Source: Nymphaea colorata (Eukaryota; Streptophyta; Magnoliopsida; Nymphaeales; Nymphaeaceae). Taken from it: 64,000 bases of DNA. Below the pieces are notes generated by a model that was given only the letters and a program-made list of their open reading frames with translations, searched no databases and was not told where the DNA came from. Below, piece by piece: positions 36,501-48,557 of this stretch. The stretch is from assembly GCF_008831285.2 (NCBI RefSeq), contig NC_045138.2, positions 39,361,115 to 39,425,114 on the forward strand, in the 5' to 3' direction. Every line of letters starts with the position of its first letter. Position 1 is the first letter of the stretch. Both the position numbers and the translations under genes were made by a program.

Positions 36501-39500
36501 TTTGAAGTTCTAACGGCATTTCATTTTTTTGCATTTTTTTTGCGTTTTTTTCAAAAATAACACGTTTTTTGTGACTATTGGAAAGACACCAAACCTGCTC
36601 GACATGGCTATACATAGGTGGTAGTATGAGACATGGCTTACTCAGGCTTTTTGAGAATGCCCTGTACAGGTGTTCCGACACACACCTTGTCCACTGTCCA
36701 AACCACTGTCATGAATATTGTTCCTGCTTTTTAACATTGAGATCTTTTGTGGTTTTTAACGTCAATTTTTTTTTTGCAAAAATCTTGGGAAAAACTAGTA
36801 AAATTTAAAAAATAAAAAAGGCATAAATGAAATAAATGAGAAACTAATAGGAAAACATAAATAAAAACTATATAAAAAAGATAAAATGAATGTTTTAATG
36901 ATAATAAAAATGATGAAAATAATTTATTTAGTGTAAGTTTATATTTGAATCCATGATAATATCAATGCTGAAAAATAGAAAAATGAAAAAACAGGGAAAA
37001 ATCGCAAAAAAAGAGAAAAAATGCGATAAATATATTTCCTTTTCCCAAAATATCACAATTTTTTCCCTTTTTTTGTTTTCTTATTTTTTATGTTAATATC
37101 ATAATATTTTCGAAAATATCAAGATATTTGTGGCATTGGTCCAAACCGGTACTCTCTCTCTCTCTCTCTCTCTCTCTGCCCCCAAGTTCCCAACACAAAC
37201 AGATAAAGACAGCAAAGCATATGAAAAATCAGCCTTGCAGGTACTCTCCCATCCTCTCTCTCTAAAATGTGAAGGTCTCTCTGATTCTATAATTCATTTA
37301 TGTGTATATACAAAATATATAATATATAGGTGTATACAATTATGTAATTTATTATGCATATTCTCTATGTGTGTGCCTATATAAATGTGTTTGTGTGGGT
37401 GTGTATGTGGTCATGACCCGACACACTCCCACACCCGTTTTGAGTTCCTCGTCCGACAGATCCCAACCCACCCCCTAGTAGCTTTGATTTCAGCCATACC
37501 CACAAATATCGTCTTTGGGTTTTAAACAACAAGGTTTTTCGCAGGTATAAAACAACATAGTTGTTTTTTATGAGAAAAAATCGAGAGATTTTTTGCAAAT
37601 TTTAAAACAATTGATCTTTTGGCAAGCAAGAGAGCGGTAGCCAAAAATCCTTAAAATAAAATGCTACATCACACAGACTCTTCAAAAAAGGGGCCGCACT
37701 CGTGTTGATACGACGCTAGTGCTAATACGGGTGCGGCTCCGACACACACCCCAACTGCATCCTTTTTTATGCATGTTCAAAATATTTTCTATTCTTTTTT
37801 TCCTTCTCTTTGTCCCTCTTTTTCTTTAGGACAGATTAAGCTACATTTATATATATATAATAAATATACTATATATATACAGTATACACCCTCGCCGCAC
37901 CCTCGCACCCAAATTTTTTGGGATATGCTGCACTAGCAGTGACACTCGCACCCTCTACTCATGTGACAGATAAAATGGGACAAATGTGAAAATGCAAAAA
38001 GAAAAGATAAAAGAACATGAAAAAAATGACAAAAAGTGCTTTTTTATTTATTTTTTTCTTTGTTGGCATTTCTTTTGAAAGAACGTGTTTTTTTACATTT
38101 TTTCAGCTGGCATGTTTTTTAACATTTTTAATGCATTTTTAGAAAAAAATCTCATTCTTTGCAGCTATGGTTCTAGGCTTCTAGTTCTAAAAAAGTTAGA
38201 AACCAGAACAATCTATCACTCAACCAACCCCTTTTTAAGCCTTTTGAAAATATCTCACAATCTTCAATATGAGACTATACTTTTAGGATGATATAATCTA
38301 CCTCCTTAAGGCACACAAGCCTGTGAATGTGGAACCATAGGTCTGAGTGTTGCACAGGCTTTGATATCAACTGTCATGACCCGATCTACTTCCACACTGG
38401 GCTCGTGCACATGATTTGGTGGATCCTACATTGCCTCCTAGCAGCTTTGGTTCCAGTGCAAGAACCATGACAATCTATCACTTAGCCAACCTCCTTTTAA
38501 GTCCTTTGAAGATTTCTCTCTCGTATATTGTTATGTGCAATCAGTGAACTACATGGTTGACAAGATTGATAGTAATATTTTGTGTCAGGTGTTACCTTTT
38601 CACTTTAAGTGTTGTCTATGTGATTCCATATACCCACAGTCCCACACTAATATTGTTTTAATCAACTGACTTTCAATTTTGACAACCAAGGTTAATTAGC
38701 AATAAAGATGCAACAACACAACCAAGTACAACTACAGTGTGGAGAGGACAACTCAGAATAGAGAACCTTGCATTAAGAATCATACCTGAAGCTGCCATTC
38801 CTTTAGTTAAAGATGCAACAACACAACCAAGTACAACTACAGTGTGGAGAGGACAACTCAGAATAGAGAACCTTGCATTAAGAATCATACCTGAAGCTGC
38901 CATTCCTTTAGTTCAAGTGGGTCCAGCAACTCATAAACTCTGATATGCCCATCAGCACAAGCAGCTGCCTGAAAACATTACAAGCCAGTGTGATTATTAA
39001 TTTTTCTTAACCAATATGAAAAAACAAAACATTTGCAGACCACAAAGATAGACTCCAAGAATTACATAAGGTGATTCACTTACTTGAGGTAACAAGTGCC
39101 CAGTAACCAGCATAAGGTTATCACTATATATGCACATATTAGAAGATATACTAATGTCTGATACAGGGAAAAATTTTTTAGCATTTACATAAAAAAAGAG
39201 GAAGATATATCAACCATTAGAAGATTAAGCTCACTACAAAAGGGAGCAAAACTTTACAGAAATGAATATGTATGTGAAAACAAACATTGGGTTTGACCCA
39301 ACGAGGGCAACAAATGCAGGAAATACCTCTAGAAGAATTTATATAAATTAATCCACTCATATAAAATTTTTGCACTAGGAAAAAAATCAAGAATAAAAAG
39401 AATATGTGCCTGAAATTCTAAGGAGCTCAAATTGTCTAACCAGGTTAGTGCCTTACACATGCATAGGAATTAAAACTGAAAGACAAAAACTCAACTTACC

Positions 39501-42500
39501 AACTTCAAATTTTTCCCACAGTTCCCAAAATTAAGATCAAGCACTCGAATTTCTTTGATCTCAAACAGTTTACACAGCTTCCATGTCAGATTTGTTTTCC
39601 CTGGGTACATGCATACAAAGATGTACAGAAATCAGCCTATGTCTCATAGAAATAGAATAGAATCTTTACAACCTAAAAGTAGTTTTTGAGAAACAAATGA
39701 AAGTGGACCTGACCCAATGAACATGTGTTCTCCGTGATACCTTCAGATACTTGTTCAACCCTCATTCACCATTTCAACAATGCCATCAAGAGCAGGCATT
39801 AATCTTTTTTTAACGTTTTGTTGATATATTGGGCATACACTTAGAAGACATTTAGATGACTCCCAAAAGCAGGGCCTGTTGACTTTTATACAAGGCTTTT
39901 TGACAAATAAAAAAAAAATCCTGCCTGGAAGACAGATAACTAGGTTATACAAGGCTTGAAAATTTTTTAAAAAAAATCCTGCCTGGAAGACAGACATGGT
40001 TTTGCTTTTTTGTGGAACGGATCTCAATAATCCTTTCCTCTCACAGATAATGTTCACCCTTACCACTTTCTGGTGAGGATGAAACAATTTTCTGAGTTTT
40101 ACCAGCCAGTGGCTGGTTGGAAATGGTCAGACTGGCAAGACCAGCATTTTCCAGACAACCACGGCAAGAAATATCTGCGAAAATGTCAAAGAAAAAAAAA
40201 AGAAACAGTGGTTTTCTTCACCAAAAATGAATTCTCCAACCACCAAGCTGCTAGGAAATTAGTCAACCATGATTGCCAAACACTATAACCATAGCCAGCC
40301 CATTCTGTAGAGTATAGCCAGTGAATGACTGGGAAATCAAACAAAGAAATTGTAGTTTTTCTGTCTTTCAAACCAAAGCCCCAGTAAAGAGTTTCATGGC
40401 ACCTAAACACAGCAATTTCCAGGTTTTGTGCAAATCTGGCCAAATGTTGGATTGAATGCAATCATGTTTTGGACCTGCTATCCAAATAGGGCCTTAAGTT
40501 TATACACAAGATCAAATTATTTCAAGAAAACATTTAGGTTAACAAATAAACAAAGCATCATTCTAGAACAAAACCATGAAACAGAATGAAAATTTGTCCT
40601 GAGAGCAAGAGCAGACTACGTACCTTCATCAGTTTCTTCCCACAGTGAGAAACTCCCGTCAATACAAACACAAACAATTGCATCACCAAACTCTGGAGGG
40701 ACCCAGACAACTTTTGCAATAGCATGCTCGTGAGCCTGTAATAAGAGACCATTTAAAATGGAAAAAACTTGCATAATAAGAATTCAAGTAAGGAGAACAA
40801 GTTATCTTTTAAAGGGTGTGTACTTGCTTGAGCATGTACTTCACTTTGTCACAACATTTCTGATCCATTGCATGTTTATCAAGCCTCATCTTTTGAAAAA
40901 CATGCTTTTATGTCAGTGAAGTGCAGCAGGCCTCAACTGTTTCAATGGGCAGTCGAGGTGTGAGCTCCATAGGTGTCAGTTATCAGAGCAAGCCAAAACA
41001 TGCATAGTCCCTGTCGCTGGGAGTAGTAGCCTTGGGATTTTGCAACTCCAAGTGAGTGGCAAATACTCTCAACCAAAATGTGTTTTCCCCATTTTGCCGT
41101 TGGTCCGAAAGAAAGAAAATCCCCAGTTAATAAAAAGAAAAAACATACTTTTTACAAATATAAGCTAGGTGCTGCAAATATATGTACTCTAGAACTCTGT
41201 TATTAAATGAAAATCAGTGCCAGGATTCAAAAAATGGATCTTTGAGTTCCTTTCTCTGCCAATCAAATCATATATGATTCTTTTTTGCCTTTCAGAGATT
41301 ATAATTTTCCCTTACCCAAATCAACTGAGGACCTAAATTTAAGAGTTCAATTGAAGAATGAACGAGAACATGTACACTATTCACTATTAAACCCAGTGAG
41401 TCCCACTAAATCTAATAGGTTATAGCAGGAAAATCACACAAACCTCAAGGCACCTACCCTTGGCTGGTTGCCAAGGTTGGCTGCTACTGAGTGAATCACC
41501 TTTTGGAAATGCCTAGGCTATTGCCTAGCACACCTAGGCTCAACCAAGCATTCAAAACCTGAGACATTTTCTGTTTTCCTCTTTTTCTTCATCTTTTTTT
41601 TTTGTTGTCCGAGGCAGATCATTTTTCTTTCCCTTTTGTGATCTGAAGTAGTTTTTTCCTTCTTCCTTTATGCAGATTTTCTTTTCTCATTCCTTTTCAT
41701 GTTGCATGCGATTTTAATTAGAAATATGTATGAATATATGTATGTATTTATGTGCCTATGATTATAAGTTTATAACTGCACTTACATTTTATATAGGAAT
41801 TAAAATATTAGAACTAAGACCTAGTTTTGGTATCCAAAAGATTAGAAACCTTCAAACTTTAACTCTGCAACTTTGCTCTTTCAAACTTTTGATTAAGCTT
41901 ATAAACTGGTGATGCTAAATTGTGAACGACGCTATCTTTATGCACCTTCAAGCTTTAACTGCCCAACTTGGCTCTTTACTTTTGATTATGTTTATGATCA
42001 TGTTACGGCTGCCTCAATGTTAGTGTGCATTTTAATTACTTTGCTGTTATGAGTTGATACTCGTAGCTTTCTCATCAAGGAATGTCTGAAACTTGTTGTT
42101 AATATCTCACAGATATTTCATAAAATGGGGTCTCCGTAGACCCCCAATCACCAAACCTTGCATGATTAGCTATAATTAAAAAGTAGATATATATATATTC
42201 GTATTTTATTCGTTTACGTTTTTTTAGACAGATTAAGTCGCCCAGTCCACCGCAAGTTCTAGCATGCCAAGCGCTTTTGACAATATAGCAGTCCTCACGA
42301 GTCCGTAACTACAAATTCTAGAAGTCGTATTAGGCAGATGAAACCCAATTTTCATAATGATGTGCCTCCAAAAAGACGATCCAATAAACAGAAATATTTG
42401 CTCGATTTAGGATGAAGATGAACTACATTACTACACAAAACATTTAACCGAAGCAAGAAACGCCAAAAATTAAATGGTAGAGATGAACAAAGTAGCCGCA

Positions 42501-43089
42501 GCAGCCGCTATGATCAAGGCGAACTGCCTACGGAGGAACCCAGTGCCCTGAAGTATCACATTCTAATGCCCAAAAAATGGATCATATAGTGTCCCCAAAT
42601 CCGTGCCAGGACCCAAGACGATAGATACTTGATTTCCCTGTTGTCCCAGCTAAACAAGGAGAAAAAAGACACTAGATCCCCAGTGTAACCGCACGCGATA
42701 TGTTCGCTTTTTTTACTTATAATTTTTCCTTAAAGAATCAGCGGCCCACAAAAATTGAGTGTTCAGTTGAAGAATGAACAAGAACGTGTACGCTATTTAA
42801 GTCAGCGAGTACCCCAATCTTAACGGGCCATAGAAGTAAAACAACACAAACCGCATAAACAAAAACAAAATCAAGGACATGAACTAGAAAGAATGAGGGA
42901 ACATAAAGGAAAGGGAGATTGTACCCTCCATTTGTAAGAGCAGGTGAAGGAGGAGGAGGTGGAGGTGGGATCATCGGCATCGTAGATGGAGACGGTACCG
43001 TCGACGGAGGCAGAAGCCATTCTCTGGCCGTTGTAGCTCCACCCGCTGCAGTTGGCTCCGTCCTCCATGCTCACCACCGCCCTCTCCAT
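33540..43089 (-). CDS. SEH1: SEH1, WD40 nucleoporin / GATOR2-type subunit
   Basis: WD40 beta-propeller protein of the Nup107-160 (Y) complex of the nuclear pore; in other eukaryotes it is also a SEA/GATOR2 subunit acting on TORC1. Exons in transcript order: 42925-43089, 40624-40735, 39500-39600, 38891-38968, 34790-34945, 34295-34407, 34089-34215, 33540-33668. These sum to 981 nt, or 326 aa, which equals the Arabidopsis length as I recall it. WD-type blades are visible throughout, for example ASVDGTVSIYDA near the N-terminus and GSDGMVRLWQSNLNG near the end. SGHDGEVWQLEWDMSG spans exons 7-8. The start MERAVVSMEDGANC places the first conserved Cys at residue 14, as in Arabidopsis; a second ATG 21 bases in is possible. 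Intron 6 is GC-AG. Introns 1 and 4 are large and repeat-filled. Confidence 0.95.
34216..34294 (-). other. GC-AG intron in SEH1 (intron 6)
   Basis: Exon 6 ends ...AATATTGGCAG and the intron begins GCAAGG; it ends TTCTTGTAG. The protein across the joint (APNIG-R-PYEVVAVA) requires exactly this boundary, because the Arg codon is split AG|G, and there is no GT donor nearby that keeps the frame. AG|GCAAG is the classic GC-donor consensus. At 79 bp it is the shortest intron in the window. Confidence 0.9.
34946..38890. repeat. repeat-filled intron 4 of SEH1
   Basis: This 3.9-kb intron is a nest of elements. It holds a MITE-like unit at 35682-36058 and AT-rich blocks with related TTTTTT...AACG words at about 36235-36580 and 37980-38165. 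TTTTAAACAACRAG words recur near 36240 and 37518. A CT microsatellite lies at 37151-37177. A GCACCC/GTGCGG-rich unit spans 37690-37962, and CATGACCCGA segments near 37412 and 38375 may be LTR remnants. A CTATCACT...CCAACC block is present twice (38211 and 38478). The intron ends at a 105-bp tandem duplication. Confidence 0.7.
35682..36058. mobile_element. MITE-like element with perfect 16-bp inverted ends
   Basis: CTAAGTCACATGGGTA at 35682-35697 is matched by its exact inverse complement TACCCATGTGACTTAG at 36043-36058. The subterminal regions carry many GTACCC/GGGTAC words and the centre has a TA run (35958-35977). No coding capacity. I do not see a clean target duplication, so the true ends may lie a few bases away. 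A related right end (CTACTCATGTGAC) occurs at about 37950-37962. Confidence 0.65.
38704..38913. repeat. perfect 105-bp tandem duplication at SEH1 exon 4 donor
   Basis: Copy 1 is 38704-38808 and copy 2 is 38809-38913, with no difference visible. On the minus strand each copy carries the last codons of exon 4 (coding LKEWQLQ) followed by the donor GTATGA. Transcription meets copy 2 first, so the donor at 38890 makes the normal exon. The copy 1 donor is a spare, and reading through to it meets a TGA stop just after the first donor. Confidence 0.95.
41340..42854. repeat. diverged direct repeats bracketing 1.3 kb in SEH1 intron 1
   Basis: About 100 bases near 41340-41445 and 42755-42854 share GTTCAATTGAAGAATGAAC-like and ACACAAACC blocks in the same order and orientation. 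The sequence between them includes CCTAGGC-rich repeats (about 41515-41545) and a minus-strand open end at about 42465-42550 that reads as a short hydrophobic tail. Confidence 0.55.
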
Positions 43090-45481
43090 CCTCTCTCTCA
43101 CTCTCTCGCGTTTCCCGCTCTCGATTTTGAGGCAACAACATTTCCCGTTGTCGAGATGTGCCCCCTAAATGACATCTGAACGGGTTTGGTTCGGTTTCGG
43201 AAGAACAAATGTTCGATCCATCCAGTTCATGGAAATCTGGCCTGTACGTCAATCGTCAGGGATGGTCCAACGGATCTGGTTCAGATCTGATATAGCAAAT
43301 CAATATTTTGGCTCGAAATAGGATCCGGATCTAATACTAAAAAAACTGAAATGGTGTCGGAATTTTTGCATGTTATTGGATTTGGATGTCCAAAACTCAG
43401 ATACATGTCATGAAAATATATCATATCCGCATCCAATGCCTAGTCGAATGTGGATTTTCTTATCCAATTCAGTTCAAATCAAAACATCGAATTACATGGA
43501 AAGCTTCCTATAAAAGTTGCAGATTCGAATACTTCAAACGTTAGAAATTTGGATGCAGCCAATGAAAACCAAAGACCAAAGCTGTACTCCGACCGCTTAC
43601 ACGTCTCCATAACCCTAGACAAAAAATTAGAAAAAAAGTGAAAACTAGAATGTAAAAGGTTTACATCATCGTGATATTTTAAAAAATCTCATGATATTTA
43701 CGAAAAAAATAGCAAAATCTCGTGAAGTTTTGCAAACCTCACCAAAGTGATATTTTCACGATTTTTAGTGAGAATTGTATTACTTTTTAGCATTGACGAT
43801 TTTTAAAAGTTTTTAATGGTTTTTATGACTTTTAATTCTCAAAAAATCATAAAGATTTTTTTCGAGATTTTACTGACAAGTACAACTTCACTGAAAAAAA
43901 ATATCCGAACGATATATGCGACAACAGTTTACAAGTTTTTTTTTTTGGTCCCCAATAAATACAAAACATGATAGATTGTGAAGGGTGTGAGGATACTGTC
44001 CTTTCCAGTGGCGTTTCACTGGTAAGGCTGGACGTTGGAGCTAATTCCTTAACGCTTACATCTCACAAGACAGTCTAATCTTTTAAAGGTTCTCCCACAT
44101 GTAAAGAAAATGGATTAGTTTGGTTCGGTGAAGGAAAAAAGAAAAAATCCAGGCTTAGTATGCCGTGTGACTTTCTTGAATATTGTACATTTGTGTCTAA
44201 ACTAACCGTGAAATCTAGCAAAAAAGATCAGATTTTGAGCTAGCCAAACTTATTAAAAAAAAAAAAAGTATTTGGTTCTGGGCACAATTTTAAACTTAGT
44301 TGGTGCTGAGAGAAGCTAGATCTCTTAACGTAGCGAAATAGTTGGATTTAAGATCTTTGGCGGGTGTTTGCATCTCTTTGGTTGCTTTCCAGAACTAGAC
44401 TTCACCGTGAAGAGTTACGCGCGATATGCATTTTTTATCTTTGCAATAGAATACAAACCTCACATGATATGCTCCCACTATAGGAAACCAGGTACTCTTT
44501 CTTTCTGATGGGGCAGAAGACTCGTACTCCAAGAACAACAACGTTCTTACAATGATAGACCAACAACGATGGAGAACACCCTTATGCATGTTCTCGACGA
44601 ACATCTTTTCATATGTTCCGACTGATTCGCCTCAAACAGATCAGTGAACTGCTGAGCTACCAATTTGGTGAATCAGCTAAAAATATATGAAAAAATATTT
44701 TTTAGGATAAAACAGGAAAATCTACTTAAAACTTAGAAATTCTTCAGATATTTTTAAATAAAAAGCGACAAGTGAAACTCTTGAATTAGCCACATAAACG
44801 AATTGGTTTGCCAACGACTCGTTCCAATGGCCGATTCTGGATGATACTACTAAGCAGTGTTCTTTAATTCGTTTCCGAGATATTATCCATAGCCTGAAAG
44901 CTTGATGTTCTGATCAGATGATCACTGTTATAACAGTTGTTAAGAGTAAGAGACGACCCGATACAATATCAATCGGGGAAGCTTTGAATTTCGAACAGTG
45001 ATGAAGACGTGACTCCACCTGACCGAGCAGGACTTGTTAAGGTCGAGGTCAGACAATCAGCAGCTCCTCTCTCCATCTTCAATAAGAGAGAGAGAGTGTG
45101 TGTGCATGATGGCAATACGACAGGAACGAAGCCGGCCATTAAAGGCGTGTGCATGCATGCGTGCAAGGAAGTAGCAATTAATAAGCGTGTTGGCGATCGA
45201 TTTTGAAGTGGTGGAGAAATTTATTGTCATGTTGGCAGCGGCCATGGTCAGGTCACTAAATTGCTCCATTAAAAGCAGCAGCCGCCGCATCTTCTCTATT
45301 CGTCCAAACAAAAAACTGATAGGTCATCTTTTACATGTAGCAGCACCTCGCTGAATTGATAGCACAGAAACAGAAAAAAGAGAAAAATACAAAGAGAAAG
45401 AAGGACATGATAGGCTCTTAGTTAGCTAGAGATTAGGGTTTCGTTTTCTTTCATAGGGTTGCAGAGGGAAACAGTTCTGCT
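43090..45481. other. SEH1 promoter side and SPCH 3' flank
   Basis: Bases 43090-43250 should hold the SEH1 5' leader and promoter (GA/CT-rich near 43080-43130). A GGATCCGGATC-type dispersed repeat lies near 43260-43460, followed by AT-rich sequence with TTTTTAAAA words at 43660-43880. AATAAA on the minus strand at 45220-45225 could serve the SPCH 3' end. No other gene seen. Confidence 0.4.
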
Positions 45482-47988
45482 TCAATAGGGTTGATGGAAT
45501 GTCTGCTGGATTTCGTGGGCGAGCTCTTCGGCGCTGAGTTTGCATTCGATGCCAATCTGCAGCAGAAAACAAAGAACCGATGAGATTCATTAACCCAATC
45601 ATTAGATTTACCGTTCCCAGAAGTCGGGGAAAAGTAAAACAGAGACCGTAAAAATTAAGAGTGGTTTCGTCCTCCTCTTCATTATCTTCTCTTTTGCCCT
45701 TGAATAACACGGAATATAGTTGTTTAATGACAAGATTGGAGAGACAAAGGGTGGTGCATTAACAAAAAGTTAGTCACAAGCAGCCACCATTTTACAGAGA
45801 ACTAAAGAGAGAGAGAGAGAGCATTATTTAGTATTGACCAACTTTACGTAGATGGGTTGGCTTAGAGTCCTCAAGTTCATGTTTGAGAAGGTTAAAGGTC
45901 GAATTTTTTATGTGGCGCTTTTCTTCTGTAAGACTGAAAATAAAGCTAAACTGTTTGGTTGAGAAGCTGGAGAAGAAACCAGAATATAACACTTTGGATC
46001 TACATCAAAGAACTGGGTAATTTCACACAAAAAAAAACGTAACTGGATACAGGACCCGGGGAGCTTGATACTTTACATGCTGAAGAACTCATTCGTCTAA
46101 ACGCTATACGTCGACGACTTTATCCTTTTTCTTTTCTCATTCGTTTTCAGAGGCCTGTTTGAATGCCTGGGCATTTCATGTAGTAGAGGAAATATGATTC
46201 AAATTTTTGAACTCTGTCCCAGTTCCCTCAAACAGGGATGCAAAATATAATCATTGGTCTCAATTCCAGAAAAAAAAATTAAACGAAGTTTCGTCAAAAA
46301 TTGCTCATTATGGTACAAAGACGGACGGGAAAAGAAAATGTCGTAACTGTTACCTAGAAAAGTCTCTCCATTTCACAAAACAAGGGAATCTTCATCCTGG
46401 AATGAAGATTCATTCCATTACACATGCCACAAAAATGGAATGGGAAGCACTATCCCATTCCACCGATTTCTTGAAACATATTTCTTTAAACTGCATTCCA
46501 GTTCCATGTTTCAAGAGGATCAAACTATACTAAGGGTAGAAAAGAAACGAGGTTTATTATCTTGAAAACTGAAGGGAAGCAGAACTACTGTTTGTAGATT
46601 TCTGAAACTCAAACGTCTTATGCACATTAAATGATGAGTGGAATCCAAAAACGGGAAGAAAACGAACCAGTTGCTAACCATTTAACATGGAAAACAGTGT
46701 GCCCAACAGAACTTCAGCGAGAGAGAGAGGAGCTTCACCTTGATCGTGAAAGTGTTGAGCATGGTGTCGTCAACGGTGCTTATGCTGACATGGAGTATCT
46801 CCAGAGACAGACACTCAAGGGCGGTCATTATCTTAAGGGCCTGGCCGGGGATCCTGTGTGAGACGGTCTTGAGCAGCACGTTGGGGCCGGAGAACTTCAC
46901 TTCCACGTCGGCGACCGGAGACTTGGAGTTGGCGGCGAGGTCCTTCACTCCGTTGTCGTAGTGGTGAACCTCACGAGGGGAGTTTAAGGAGGGAGTCATA
47001 ACAAAAGACAGCGACTGTGCTTGCTGTTGCTGCTGATGTTGGTGTTGAAGGTGCAACTTGGGCTTGTAAGGGCTGGCTGGCTGTGGAGTCCTTGGGCTTA
47101 TGGGGAGGCTCATTCTTGGGCTCAGAGGCGCGGGCCTGGGGCTTGACATGGGTCTAGGACTTGAAACTGACCTGGGGCTCAGCACATCGCTGTAGGCCTT
47201 TCTTTGCTTCTTTGCCTCTAGAGACTGCAACACCGTTTGCAGTTCCTTTATGAACTCCACCACCCCTCCTATGATCGATGCTTGATCCCCCTATGTATAG
47301 CATTATTAATATTTTTAGTCGCAGTTGCTGGAGATCAAAACAATGTGAAAAAAGCCTTTAAGAATCAGGAGTGCTCAAGAAAAAGTGTCATGAACAATTA
47401 TGAAACGAGAAGTTTAAAGTTCAGTTTTGTTTCTGATGAATTTATAAGTGACTTTGTAAAAGAAACTATCAAATGCATTAAAGTTATATGCCGGCATTGC
47501 TTCCTTCTTTCTTCAGTAAAGATCTTGTAACTAGAACTTACTCTTTTTACGTAGAAGCAAGGCATGAGCGAACGTAGAACAGAAAGATGCTCGTTCATTT
47601 GCTTCCTTCGGTTCCTCTCGACCGTGATGTGTGACACGCGTGGTTGGCCGTCCGCCATTACCTCCTCCTTGACAGCGTTCTGTCCCGCTGCCTTAAGCCG
47701 TTTGCTGCTGTTACGCTTTGCTTCGGCATCTGCTTCAGAGACCACCTGTTCGGCCCCTCGGCGACAGCCCAACAGAGTCGGCTTTCGGTTGGTGACGGAG
47801 TTCCGGTCATCCGATTTCGCGCTGGGGAGTGGCACAGGAAAGGGTGGCATGGAGACCTCCGGCGAGCAGGGAACGCAGTCGAGGGTCTCAAGGATGCTGA
47901 AGAGGTTCTCCGGTGAAGACGGCCCTTCCAAGGCCGACGTGTCACAGAAGCCAGGGTCGTTGAAAAGGTCGGTAAGGATGTCACCCAT
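45482..47988 (-). CDS. SPCH: SPEECHLESS, bHLH regulator of stomatal lineage entry
   Basis: Nuclear bHLH factor that starts the asymmetric divisions of the stomatal lineage, working as a dimer with ICE1/SCRM-type partners. Exons in transcript order: 47542-47988, 46739-47290, 45482-45556; all phase 0, giving 357 aa (Arabidopsis about 364). The basic region HITVERNRRKQMNEHL begins at residue 120 and keeps H120, E124 and R128. It runs through MPCFYVKR|GDQASIIGG into helix 2, ending near 180. Residues 187-254 form a MAPK target domain with nine Ser/Thr-Pro sites (S187, S193, S199, S206, S214, T217, S222, T248, S253). This domain separates SPCH from MUTE and FAMA. The C-terminal ACT-like domain spans about 266-352, including DVEVKFSGPNVLLKTVSH. 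The C-terminus has four extra residues, HQPY, after the usual QQTF. Confidence 0.97.
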
Positions 47989-48147
47989 CTGTGTTTCTAC
48001 GGGAAACCACTACCAAGTAGCCGGAAAACCGCTCTTTTTTCTAACAAGCTTGTGCACTTCTCTTATATCAGGCACGTCGGTGGCTGATAGTTTCACCAGA
48101 AATCAGGTGGGTTGGGCTGGAAGACCTCTCTTCTTTCTCCTAAGGTT

Positions 48148-48149
<2 letters not shown>

Positions 48150-48203
<54 letters not shown>

Positions 48204-48250
48204 GAGAGATTCGGGTTTGAAAAAGAACGGCTACGATAGCCATTATAAAG
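48150..48250 (-). promoter_or_regulatory. SPCH upstream region: (GA)25 tract and TATA-like word
   Basis: A pure AG run spans 48150-48200, about 160 bases upstream of the SPCH ATG; on the SPCH strand it is CT. A TTTATAA word on the minus strand near 48244-48250 could be the TATA box, which would place the CT tract in the 5' leader. GA repeats are binding sites for BPC (GAGA-binding) factors in plants; a role here is inference. Confidence 0.5.
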
Positions 48251-48509
48251 GCACTTGCCGAAGGAAGGGTTTGCTTCATTTCCAGGACGCTTCCCATCGT
48301 CCTTGAAAATGACGAATTTACCATGCAAACATTTATCGTATCACGTATTACTTTCTCGGACTTTCGGCTAAGATCGAGTGCAGTATAAAAAGTAAATAAT
48401 TTTTCTCTCATGGTGGGAGTTTTTCTGCATTCTGCAGTTCAAACTTTCTGCCTGGCCGTCACAATTACCACTGAAACACAAAAAAGTGCCTCTCCCTCTC
48501 AACATAATT

Positions 48510-48510
<1 letters not shown>

Positions 48511-48556
<46 letters not shown>
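48511..48556. repeat. (TA)n microsatellite upstream of SPCH
   Basis: A pure TA run of about 22 units, 520-570 bases upstream of the SPCH start codon. Likely highly variable in length. Confidence 0.95.

Positions 48557-48557
<1 letters not shown>

Noticed and set aside
47564-48220. 218-codon plus-strand frame overlapping SPCH exon 1 and the GA tract
   Set aside because: It is the reverse strand of SPCH exon 1 and ends in an Arg-Glu run made by the GA microsatellite.
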